12,871 nucleotides of DNA from Phycisphaerae bacterium (GTDB lineage: Bacteria > Planctomycetota > Phycisphaerae > Phycisphaerales > SM1A02): contig PAAB01000037.1 of the NCBI GenBank assembly GCA_002591705.1, positions 1-12,871 on the forward strand, read 5' to 3'. The stretch's first letter is position 1; each line of letters opens with the position of its first letter. The notes beneath the pieces were generated by a model. It saw nothing but the letters and a program-made list of their open reading frames with translations. It made no database searches and was not told the origin of the DNA. This document shows, in pieces, positions 5,332 to 12,326 of the stretch. The translations under genes and the position numbers were made by a program.

Positions 5332-5427
5332 CCTATCTGCTTTGGGAAGAAGCAAGAGGAGAGGGGAGAAGCTCACCTAAAAAATTCTTCAACCGACACC
5401 ACCACCACCACCTACCGAGTATTCACC

Positions 5428-6000
5428 ATGAGCTTCGTACCCCGTACTTCCAGTCTCCAGACCTACCACATGTTGCTGTACCGCAACGGTGTTCACCCCG
5501 AGTTCTTCGATATCGAGAACCGTCGGCGCATCGAGCATTGCGGCTACGAGTTCGAGGCCTGGCAGTTCAACGGCGGCCATGTCTGTCTCTTCGAGCATGA
5601 AGGCATCTGTCTGGTCGAGGTCGTGACCCCGTCGCTGACCGGACTTCCCGAACGAGGACTCGTCACCACGATGCCCTGCGCGGGCGAAAAGGATCACGAA
5701 GCGACCTTCGGTGACCGGATCACCTTCATGACCTCGATCCAGACCGAGACGCTTTCGGATCATCTCTACCTCGGCACCTACAACGAGATGCTCAAGCACG
5801 GTGAGGAGAGCGACTGTCTGCTGGGACTCTGGAAGGATGAGACCGCACAGCCGAATCTGTCGTTGGTGGAGATGCAGCGGTACACCGACGAGGTGCACGT
5901 GCAGGGCTACCACCTCCGCAGCGACTGTGGCCTGGTGCTTCGTACGCAGTCGATCTTCCAGTCCGGTGTCGATGAAGACTCCGCCTCCTCGGAAGACTGA
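5428..6000 (+). CDS. DUF2617-like protein of unknown function
   Basis: The product has 190 residues and no signal peptide or membrane helix, so it is probably cytosolic. The pattern LLYRNGVHPEFFDIENRRRI (13-32), the GGHVCLFEHEGICLVEV stretch and the C-terminal HLRSDCGLVLRTQSIFQ resemble planctomycete proteins of the DUF2617 family. This is from memory of the pattern, not a search. The acidic tail (GVDEDSASSED) is probably disordered. The frame is open further upstream, but the ATG at 5428 gives the family-like N-terminus; no Shine-Dalgarno lies close to it. A run of five ACC triplets (5398-5412) sits 15 bp upstream. Its stop TGA is directly followed by the complement of the dtd stop, with no base between. 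It is divergent from the UDG gene. The biochemical role is unknown. Confidence 0.85.
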   Translation: MSFVPRTSSLQTYHMLLYRNGVHPEFFDIENRRRIEHCGYEFEAWQFNGGHVCLFEHEGICLVEVVTPSLTGLPERGLVTTMPCAGEKDHEATFGDRITFMTSIQTETLSDHLYLGTYNEMLKHGEESDCLLGLWKDETAQPNLSLVEMQRYTDEVHVQGYHLRSDCGLVLRTQSIFQSGVDEDSASSED

Positions 6001-6459
6001 TCAGCATTCCGAATCACTGCTTTTGAGGATGATCGTCACCGGTCCGTCGTTGACCAGGGAGACCGCCATCATTGCGCCGAACCGCCCGCTGCCGACCCGG
6101 ACGGCATGAACCTCACGAAGGATGTTCATCACCCGTTCGTAGAGGGATTCGGCGAGTTCGGGCGGCGCGGCCCGCACGAAACTCGGCCGGTTGCCGCGTG
6201 CGGTGTCGGCGGCCAGGGTGAACTGGCTGACCACGAGCACCTCGCCTCCGACGTCGAGCACGGAGCGGTTCATTCGCCCATCCTCATCCCGAAAGATACG
6301 GAGCCTGGCGATCCGTCCGGCCATCCAGTCGGCTTCGGCCTCCGAGTCCCCTTCCTCGACACCCAGCAGGACCAGCAGGCCCGACCGGATCTCCGCTTCG
6401 TACGGAGGGTCCTCCACCCGCACGGAAGCCCGGTCGACTCGCTGGACCACGGCGATCAT
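6001..6459 (-). CDS. dtd: D-aminoacyl-tRNA deacylase
   Basis: DTD hydrolyses D-amino acids, and glycine mischarged on tRNA-Ala, from tRNA, protecting translation from wrong chirality. The 152-residue product has normal length. It starts [13 protein letters not shown] and carries both signature motifs: [17 protein letters not shown] (78-94) and the cross-subunit motif NDGPVT (137-142), whose Gly-Pro forms the chiral-proofreading pocket. An upstream in-frame extension exists, but the ATG at 6459 is clearly right. It matches the family N-terminus and overlaps the Memo-like stop codon as ATGA, a translational-coupling arrangement. It is the second gene of that operon. Its TGA stop is the complement of 6001-6003, touching the stop of the convergent DUF2617-like gene. 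Confidence 0.96.
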   Translation of the reverse strand: MIAVVQRVDRASVRVEDPPYEAEIRSGLLVLLGVEEGDSEAEADWMAGRIARLRIFRDEDGRMNRSVLDVGGEVLVVSQFTLAADTARGNRPSFVRAAPPELAESLYERVMNILREVHAVRVGSGRFGAMMAVSLVNDGPVTIILKSSDSEC

Positions 6460-7652
6460 GCCATCAGAAGCCCGCAGAAGGACACCAGCGAGGTGTTCTG
6501 TTCGTTGACGTTCTGGCGGTAGTCGATGAGCTCGACCTCGTCCGGTTGCAGCACTTCCAGCAGGGAGGCGAAGACCCCCGCACTCGCCCAGCGAGTCGGG
6601 TTCTTGCTCCACTGGAGCGCCGAGGTGAATGCTTCGAGATCGCCGTCGACGATGTGGCCGAGCAGGTCGCGGTCCTGCTGTTCCACGTCGCCGCATCGCT
6701 GATCATCAACGGGTCGTGGTTCGCCGAACTGCGGACCCACATGGCTCAGATCACCGGCTCCGACGAAGAACGTTGTGCCGCCAACCTGTTCGACGCAGGC
6801 TCGAAGCTGCTGATTGAAGTCGGTTCGGCCGATACGTTCGTGGTCGTCCTCGAGGAGCGACTGGGCGGGGTCCGGAACCAGGATCCCCACGACCGGCACG
6901 TTTCCCCAGCAGGCCTGGATCCACGGCAGTTGCATTTCGATTCCCGTGCTGGCGATGTGATCCAACTCGTCCACCAGCACCTGGTCACCGACCGCCGACA
7001 GCAACGGATCCAGCAGCGTGTCGTCACTTTCCATCCGTCCCATCGGGGTTTCGAATCCGAGTCGGGTGCAGACCACTCCGTCTCCGATTCCGTAATGGTT
7101 CGTACTCAGGACGACCACCCGATCGGGGGGCGTCATCGACCGCAGAGCCTGCCAGCATCCCGCGAAGATCGGCCACGTCCGCACGTAGTCCATGTGCGGC
7201 GCAAACAGGCCGCGGGGGGTGAACCCGACTTCGGGGTCCTCTTCCTGATCGAGCCACGAGGTGATCATGGCCCGTCCATCGTCCCCATCCTGACGCAGCC
7301 CTTCGGTGGCCCGGACCGGATAGGCTCCTTCGGCCTGCAACGCCCGCTGCTTCTCCGCCTCGAGTTCTTCGAAGCGGGGTCCCCAGACGAGTCCGAACTC
7401 ATCAAGCTTCTCGACCAGCTGCTGCACAATGGCCGGGTCCTGCTTGACGGCCCCGGCGATGTCATCAAGCGAATGCTGGCCGTTGCACTGCTGCAAGGCG
7501 ACCATCACCTGAGGAGGGACCACCATGGTCTGTTCGCACAGCATGAGCGGATCCCGCAGGGCCACCGCCTGCTGGTTCTGGTCATTGTGGACCGGCAGAG
7601 GCTGTATTCGCCGTAGATGAGGCTTGTCGATGTGTTCTGGGCGGTTGGTCAT
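6456..7652 (-). CDS. Memo-like protein (AmmeMemoRadiSam system protein B family)
   Basis: The C-terminal about 250 residues match the Memo fold, which is related to extradiol dioxygenases. Visible motifs are [17 protein letters not shown] with H153, [11 protein letters not shown] with H186, [10 protein letters not shown] (237-246), and [16 protein letters not shown] with H304. These histidines correspond to the metal-site region of the family. Residues about 30-95 form a separate, probably winged-helix segment ([16 protein letters not shown] to [10 protein letters not shown]), as in other long bacterial versions. The cysteine expected near the C-terminus (human MEMO1 Cys244 region, CG motif) is replaced by WASAGVF (355-361). 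I chose the ATG at 7652 (398 aa). The open frame extends to 7748, but the extra 32 residues are Cys-rich and unlike protein. Eight C residues sit directly before this ATG and there is no Shine-Dalgarno. It overlaps dtd by 4 bp. The substrate is unknown. Confidence 0.88.
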   Translation of the reverse strand: MTNRPEHIDKPHLRRIQPLPVHNDQNQQAVALRDPLMLCEQTMVVPPQVMVALQQCNGQHSLDDIAGAVKQDPAIVQQLVEKLDEFGLVWGPRFEELEAEKQRALQAEGAYPVRATEGLRQDGDDGRAMITSWLDQEEDPEVGFTPRGLFAPHMDYVRTWPIFAGCWQALRSMTPPDRVVVLSTNHYGIGDGVVCTRLGFETPMGRMESDDTLLDPLLSAVGDQVLVDELDHIASTGIEMQLPWIQACWGNVPVVGILVPDPAQSLLEDDHERIGRTDFNQQLRACVEQVGGTTFFVGAGDLSHVGPQFGEPRPVDDQRCGDVEQQDRDLLGHIVDGDLEAFTSALQWSKNPTRWASAGVFASLLEVLQPDEVELIDYRQNVNEQNTSLVSFCGLLMA

Positions 7653-7660
7653 GGGGGGGG
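7653..7660 (-). repeat. C8 tract abutting the Memo-like start codon
   Basis: Eight consecutive C residues (G8 on the plus strand) end immediately before the ATG of the Memo-like gene, where the ribosome-binding site would normally be. Slippage here would alter the leader if the ATG at 7652 is used, and would shift the frame if an upstream start is used. Confidence 0.75.
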
Positions 7661-7770
7661 ATTCGGGTTGGGCTGAACCCCGGTTCGATGGGGTCGTACA
7701 GCAGGTGCAGCAGCATAGCCAGAAATCCCGATATGAAACCCGCGTCACATGGGCGGGAGCGGCAATAGGG

Positions 7771-7789
7771 CAAACGGATCGAGCGTTTG
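7771..7789. repeat. Inverted repeat CAAACG-7-CGTTTG
   Basis: Perfect 6-bp half-sites separated by 7 bp lie in the divergent spacer between the Memo-like and DUF1573-ankyrin genes. The spacing of the half-sites fits an operator for a dimeric regulator. A second dyad, the 12-bp palindrome CCGCGGCCGCGG, is at 7841-7852, 45 bp before the ankyrin gene. No regulator or clear promoter is assigned. Confidence 0.4.
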
Positions 7790-7896
7790 ATTCTGCATGA
7801 GACGGGGCATGATGCCATTTTTGGAGTTACCATGATTCACCCGCGGCCGCGGAACGCCGTTTCCAGCATGCTTACGACCATTCAGAGGATTGACCA

Positions 7897-9522
7897 ATGA
7901 GATTTCGTTTGAACACCGCATATCTGGCAGCCGTTGCAGGTCTTCTGGCGGCATTCCCCGCCATGGCCCAGTCTCCAGTGTCCCCGGCCAGGCCGTCGGC
8001 CCTTCCGGTGGCTCCATCCGCGGACGTCGAGCAGGTGATCAAGGCGTCTCCCGAGGTCCTTGCGTTGGGTGAGTTCTCCACCAGTGAAACCATGCCGGGC
8101 ACCATCACCCTCACCAACACCGGAGACGAAACCGTCACCATCATCTCCGCCAAGGCATCGTGCGGATGCACCACGTCCGATTTTCGTCGCAACACCGTGC
8201 TTGATCCCGGTGAAAGCACCGAGGTCACCATCCGACTGCGGGGCGGCCCCACGGCCCGAGTCCTGAAGAAGACGGTGACCTTCACGATCGAGGGCTATCC
8301 GCAGCTGAAGGTGCCCGTCGAGGGCACGTCGATCGCCTACGTGAAGATGACCCCCGATCGTCTCGGACAGGATGACAACCCGGACGGCAAGATCGTCCTC
8401 GAGTCCATCGACGGCCAGCCGTTCAACATCGTCAACGTGCAGCCCCAGATTCTCACCACCATGCCCACGGAAGCCGCGGCCCGACACGAGGTCGAGCTGA
8501 ATTGGGACAAGTTCTGGACCGATGCCAAGAACGCCAAGGTGACCTTCTACTTCGATCACCCCAAGTGCAACCAGCACTACTTCCTGGTCAAGCTCAATCC
8601 CGAACAGCGGGCCGAGATCAACCGTCGCATCCGCGAGTCGGGGCAGAAGGGCAACGCACCGAGCAGCGCCAAGAGCCCCAACACTCCGCAGGCGCCCAAG
8701 GCCGACACCACCTCCGTGAAGATCCTGGTGAAGCAGGGACGCACGGATGAACTGATGAAGCGGATCAGCGACCAGAAGCTCGACGTCAACTACAAGGACA
8801 AGAGCGGCATGAGCGTCCTCGGCATGGCTTCCAAGGAGGGCAACGTCGCGATGATGCAGCTGCTCATCGACAACGGAGCCGACGTGGACGCCTCCGATCA
8901 GGTGGGTCGCACACCGCTGATGCACGCGGGAACGTCGAAGAACCCCGCCGCGGTGCGGGTGCTCATCGACTCCGATGCCGACGTGAACGCCAAGGACACG
9001 TTCATCGGCGGACCACTGGCCTGGACGTCCGGTTTCGGAACGGCGGAATCCGTCCAGGATCTCGTCGATGCCGGAGCGCAGGTGGAGACGGTCGGCGCCG
9101 CCACCGGCTACACGCCGCTCATCTGGGCATCCGGATTCGGTGATCCGAACTCCATCCCCATCCTGGTCGAGGCGGGTGCGAATCTCGAAGCCAGGGACAC
9201 CGTCGACGGTGGAACCGCGCTGATGCATGCATCGCGGACCGGAAAGATCGAGGGCGTGCAGACGCTCGTCGAGGCCGGAGCCGACGTCGCCGCACGCGAT
9301 CGCAACGGCAAGTCGGCATTCCTCAACGCCGCCGGTCACTCGAGTGGTTCGCCGGAAAAACTGATGCTGCTCATCGAAGCCGGTTCGGACATCACCCTGC
9401 GGGACAACTCCGGCCGGAGCGCACTGGACCTGGCCCGGAACCGCACCGACGCCCAGGCGGACGAGGTCATCGCCATGCTCGAGGCCCGCATGCCCGAGGA
9501 GTCGGCCACCGACTCGCCGTGA
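7897..9522 (+). CDS. Secreted DUF1573-ankyrin repeat fusion protein
   Basis: The 541-residue protein begins with a Sec signal peptide: basic MRFR, a hydrophobic stretch to residue 21, and a likely cleavage AMA|Q after residue 24. Residues about 54-145 are a DUF1573 Ig-like domain with ITLTNTGDETV (70-80), the hallmark ASCGCTTSDF (87-96) and LDPGESTEV (102-110). A second beta-rich segment (about 160-240) follows, as is usual in planctomycete DUF1573 proteins. After a Ser/Pro/Lys-rich linker (about 245-272), seven ankyrin repeats run from about 302 to 532, each with the LLIxxGADVxAxD type of ending, preceded by a half repeat. It therefore probably acts outside the cytoplasm as a protein-binding scaffold. 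The ATG at 7897 has AGAGGA 7 nt upstream, and a strong terminator follows. It appears monocistronic. The partner and biological role are unknown. Confidence 0.93.
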   Translation: MRFRLNTAYLAAVAGLLAAFPAMAQSPVSPARPSALPVAPSADVEQVIKASPEVLALGEFSTSETMPGTITLTNTGDETVTIISAKASCGCTTSDFRRNTVLDPGESTEVTIRLRGGPTARVLKKTVTFTIEGYPQLKVPVEGTSIAYVKMTPDRLGQDDNPDGKIVLESIDGQPFNIVNVQPQILTTMPTEAAARHEVELNWDKFWTDAKNAKVTFYFDHPKCNQHYFLVKLNPEQRAEINRRIRESGQKGNAPSSAKSPNTPQAPKADTTSVKILVKQGRTDELMKRISDQKLDVNYKDKSGMSVLGMASKEGNVAMMQLLIDNGADVDASDQVGRTPLMHAGTSKNPAAVRVLIDSDADVNAKDTFIGGPLAWTSGFGTAESVQDLVDAGAQVETVGAATGYTPLIWASGFGDPNSIPILVEAGANLEARDTVDGGTALMHASRTGKIEGVQTLVEAGADVAARDRNGKSAFLNAAGHSSGSPEKLMLLIEAGSDITLRDNSGRSALDLARNRTDAQADEVIAMLEARMPEESATDSP

Positions 9523-9541
9523 TTCCCGAAGGTCATGATTC

Positions 9542-9581
9542 CACGGCCTCCGCCCGTCCGGCGGGGGCCGTGTTCGTTTTT
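9542..9581 (+). terminator. Rho-independent terminator after the ankyrin gene
   Basis: CACGGCC-T-CCGCC (9542-9554) pairs with GGCGG-G-GGCCGTG (9560-9572) across a 5-nt loop, 13 bp with one T-G wobble, followed by TTCGTTTTT. It isolates the ankyrin gene from the carboxypeptidase gene. Confidence 0.9.
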
Positions 9582-9605
9582 CGAGGGAGGCCCTCCCGAA
9601 ACGGC

Positions 9606-9611
9606 TATGAT
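9606..9611 (+). promoter_or_regulatory. Possible -10 element for the carboxypeptidase gene
   Basis: TATGAT matches five of six -10 positions and lies 35 bp before the ATG at 9647, just after the preceding terminator. No convincing -35 is visible at 16-18 bp upstream, so the call is tentative. Confidence 0.35.
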
Positions 9612-9646
9612 TGCGGCCTTGAACCCATCTCCGAAGGAGTCGCACC

Positions 9647-11188
9647 ATGACCACGGCCACCGAAACCAAGACCATGCCCGCCCACTACCAGCGGCTGCTC
9701 GACCTGTCCCGCGAAACGCAGCTCATCGGTGGGTGCGCCAGCATGCTGGGATGGGATCAGGAGGTGCTGATGCCCGAGGGAGGCATCGAATACCGGGGAC
9801 GTCAGTTGGCGTTGCTGGCCAAGCTGCACCACGAACGGAAGACCAGTGCCGAATTCGCCGACGCGCTCGCCGAGTGCGAATCGGATTGCGATCTCACGTC
9901 CGACCCGCTGAGCGATTCCGCGGTGAACCTCCGCGAGTTCCGCTGGAGCCTGGACCGCAGCACGAAGCTTCCCCCGGAACTCGTCGAGGAGGAGGCCAAG
10001 CTCTCCAGCGAGGGCATGCATGCGTGGAAGGACGCTCGGGCCAAGGACGACTTCTCCCTCTTCGCCCCGTCGCTGCGACGCATCATCGACATGCTGCGGC
10101 GCAAGGCGGAATGCTACGGCTGGGAGGATGGTGGAGAACCCTGGGATGCACTCGCGGAAGACTATGAGAAGGGGTGCACCGCCCAGTGGGTGGCCTCGAT
10201 CTTCACGCCTCTGCGGGAGCGGCTCCAGGGACTGCTCGATGATGTCATGGGCTCGTCCGATGCGCCGAGCAACGCCTTCAACGAGATCGACCTGCCCATC
10301 GAGGAACAGAAGCGGTTCGTCCGGATGGTCGCGGCCCAGTTCGGCTTCGACTTCAATCGGGGGCGACTCGACGAGTCGACCCACCCCTTCTGCAGCGGAT
10401 CGCACTGCAACGACATCCGGATGACCACCCGGTTCCACGTCGACAACGTCAACGACGCCCTCGGTTCGACGATGCACGAGACGGGCCACGGCCTCTACGA
10501 GCAGGGACTGCTGACCGAATTCATCGGTACGCCGATGGGCGACTCGGTCTCCCTGGGAATCCACGAGTCCCAGAGCCGCATGTGGGAGAACCAGGTCGGG
10601 CGGAGCGAAGCGTTCTGGCGATGGTGCGAACCGAAGCTCAAGGAGCATTTCGGTGATGCAGTCGCGTCGCTTTCCTTCGACGACGTCTACGGCGGTGCCA
10701 ACATCGTGCGGCCGGACTTCATCCGCGTCGAAGCCGACGAGGCGACCTACAACATGCACATCATGATCCGCTTCGAGCTGGAGCGGGCGATCCTTGCCGG
10801 CGATCTCGATGTGGACGACATCCCGGCGGCGTGGAATGCCAAGTACAAGGAATACCTGGGGCTCGACGTGCCCAGCGACGCCCGGGGATGCCTTCAGGAC
10901 ATCCACTGGTCGATGACTTCGATGGGGTACTTCCCGACCTACACCCTGGGCAACTTGTATTGCGCCCAGTTCTTCGAGGCGGCGCTCGCTGCACACCCGG
11001 GAATGTACGACGAGTTCGCCCGGGGCGACTTCAGCTCGCTGCTGGGCTGGCTGCGGACCAACATCCATCAGCACGGCCAGCGCTACCGGGCCGCCGAGCT
11101 CTGCGAGGTCGTCACGGGACAACCGCTGTCGGCCGATCCGCTGCTGCGGCATCTCGAGGGCAAGCTGCGTCCGCTCTACGGTGTCTGA
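9647..11188 (+). CDS. M32 family metallocarboxypeptidase (carboxypeptidase Taq type)
   Basis: These enzymes trim residues from peptide C-termini with a metal ion, probably in cytosolic peptide turnover. The 513-residue product has the usual family length and no signal peptide. Motifs in order are LGWDQEVLMPEGG (34-46), STHPFCSGSHCND (244-256), the zinc site HETGH (277-281) with E278 catalytic, the third ligand in GIHESQSRMWEN (304-315, E307), IRVEADEATYNMHI (359-372) and MGYFPTYTLGNLY (426-438). All expected metal and catalytic residues are present. The start is supported by AAGGAG (9634-9639) 7 nt before the ATG. It is transcribed alone after the ankyrin terminator, and its last 13 bp overlap the convergent anmK 3' end. 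No terminator follows, which fits with overlapping convergent ends. Confidence 0.96.
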   Translation: MTTATETKTMPAHYQRLLDLSRETQLIGGCASMLGWDQEVLMPEGGIEYRGRQLALLAKLHHERKTSAEFADALAECESDCDLTSDPLSDSAVNLREFRWSLDRSTKLPPELVEEEAKLSSEGMHAWKDARAKDDFSLFAPSLRRIIDMLRRKAECYGWEDGGEPWDALAEDYEKGCTAQWVASIFTPLRERLQGLLDDVMGSSDAPSNAFNEIDLPIEEQKRFVRMVAAQFGFDFNRGRLDESTHPFCSGSHCNDIRMTTRFHVDNVNDALGSTMHETGHGLYEQGLLTEFIGTPMGDSVSLGIHESQSRMWENQVGRSEAFWRWCEPKLKEHFGDAVASLSFDDVYGGANIVRPDFIRVEADEATYNMHIMIRFELERAILAGDLDVDDIPAAWNAKYKEYLGLDVPSDARGCLQDIHWSMTSMGYFPTYTLGNLYCAQFFEAALAAHPGMYDEFARGDFSSLLGWLRTNIHQHGQRYRAAELCEVVTGQPLSADPLLRHLEGKLRPLYGV

Positions 11189-12288
11189 TCCGTTCGCGGC
11201 CCGCACCAGAGCCCGTCCCGCACGGACGTCTCGCCGCGTCCGGTGACCCCGGGCAGCGTGACGGGTTCCCCGTCCTCGGCCAGCGCGGCGAGGACCGCCA
11301 TGGAGGCGGCCTCGCGTTCGTCGCCGTGGGGGAGCCGGCCCACGTTCATGGTCTGTCCCATCCGTTCCTCGATGGCACGGACGAGTGCTGCGTTGCGGGT
11401 CCCGCCGCCGGCCAGGAGCACGTTCTCCGCGGGACATTCCCGGAGGGCGGATTGCAGGCACGATGCGATGGCGGCGCAGAACGTCGCGGCGGTGTCCGCC
11501 GGTCCGATCGCATGCAGGACATCGGGAACGAACTCGACGCATTCGTCCCCGGTGCCCAGCGACCGTGATCCACCGTCCATGCCGTCGAGATGCCGGACGA
11601 TGAGTTCCAGTTTCGGCAGGCAGACCGTGCCCGACAGCCCCAGGGTTCCACCGTCGTCGTACGGTGCATCGAGGGCGATTCGGGCGACCGCGTCCAGGAG
11701 ATGGTTGCAGGGGCACACGTCGAATCCGCGAATCGACCCGCGCGGCGCATCATGCTGATCGTCCGGCAGGACCGTGCAGTTGATGAACCCGCCGAGATTC
11801 ACGATCACCCTGGATTCCTTCCCCCGGTGGAGGATCCAGTCGGCAACGGGCGTGATCGGCGCGCCGCAGCCCCCGGCGGTCCGGTCGAGCCCCCTCAGGT
11901 CGCATGCGACCCGGCATGAGAAGCGGTGTGCGATCGGGAACGGATCGATCAACTGCCACGATTCGGGGGGTGCGTGGTGCACGGTCTGTCCGTGCACGGC
12001 GATCAGGTCGATGGGTGCACGCAGTCCGATCGCGGCGACGGCGTCGCCGCATCGCTCGCCCAGACGTCGTCGCAGGGTGGCCACCGTCGATGCAGGCACC
12101 GGTTCGTCGTCGGCCAGGGCACGCAGTGGTCCGGTCAGTTCGAGCAGGGGGATCGATGCGGCTCCGAGGTATTCGGTGCGCATCGCCATGGCGTGTCCGT
12201 GCACCCGCATCGCACACGCATCGATTCCGTCGAGGCTGGTGCCGGTCATGATGCCGACGATGATTCTGGATTGGGGGTCGCGTGTCAT
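11176..12288 (-). CDS. anmK: Anhydro-N-acetylmuramic acid kinase
   Basis: AnmK opens and phosphorylates 1,6-anhydro-MurNAc from peptidoglycan turnover, giving MurNAc-6-phosphate for recycling. The 370-residue product has the family length. The ATP-binding motif GIMTGTSLDGID (12-23), VHGQTVHH (98-105), the catalytic aspartate D135 in LRGLDRTAGGCGAPITP (131-147), VNLGGFINCT (163-172) and VLLAGGGTRNAAL (290-302) are present. The loop usually read as DTGPGN is DVCPCN (190-195), with two Gly to Cys changes and Thr to Val. I chose the ATG at 12288: an earlier GTG at 12324 is open but would reach into the divergent gene's promoter, while GAGG sits just upstream of this ATG. It is convergent with the carboxypeptidase gene (13-bp overlap) and divergent from the sugar-nucleotide gene, 38 bp away. 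No murQ is seen nearby. Confidence 0.93.
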   Translation of the reverse strand: MTRDPQSRIIVGIMTGTSLDGIDACAMRVHGHAMAMRTEYLGAASIPLLELTGPLRALADDEPVPASTVATLRRRLGERCGDAVAAIGLRAPIDLIAVHGQTVHHAPPESWQLIDPFPIAHRFSCRVACDLRGLDRTAGGCGAPITPVADWILHRGKESRVIVNLGGFINCTVLPDDQHDAPRGSIRGFDVCPCNHLLDAVARIALDAPYDDGGTLGLSGTVCLPKLELIVRHLDGMDGGSRSLGTGDECVEFVPDVLHAIGPADTAATFCAAIASCLQSALRECPAENVLLAGGGTRNAALVRAIEERMGQTMNVGRLPHGDEREAASMAVLAALAEDGEPVTLPGVTGRGETSVRDGLWCGPRTDQTP

Positions 12289-12312
12289 GGTGCCTCGTGC
12301 CGGTCGTTGCGG

Positions 12313-12326
12313 TATCCTCCGCACCC
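12313..12326 (+). promoter_or_regulatory. -10 element implying a nearly leaderless transcript
   Basis: TATCCT (12313-12318) ends 8 nt before the ATG at 12327, so transcription would begin at or next to the start codon. There is no Shine-Dalgarno between them. The region 17 bp upstream has no clear -35. The 38-bp spacer to the divergent anmK leaves little room for any other arrangement. Confidence 0.35.

Noticed and set aside
5227..5376. N-terminal extension of the UDG to the GTG at 5376
   Set aside because: The codons become AT-rich and unlike the gene body, the extension begins with a Leu run without a clear signal peptide, and it would use up most of the divergent promoter spacer.
6460..6696. 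N-terminal extension of dtd
   Set aside because: The family N-terminus begins exactly at the ATG at 6459, which overlaps the Memo-like stop; the extension is Arg/Pro-rich shadow sequence inside the Memo-like gene.
6546..7616. 356-codon plus-strand frame opposite the Memo-like gene
   Set aside because: It is antisense to a motif-supported gene, with no ribosome-binding site or domain.
7882..9675. 597-codon open frame on the minus strand opposite the ankyrin gene
   Set aside because: It is antisense to a gene with a signal peptide, recognised domains, ribosome-binding site and terminator. Long antisense frames are expected at this GC content, and the translation is Arg/Gly/His-rich without motifs.
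9605..11716. 703-codon open frame on the minus strand across the carboxypeptidase gene and the anmK 3' end
   Set aside because: It is a shadow of two motif-confirmed genes; the translation has no recognisable domain.
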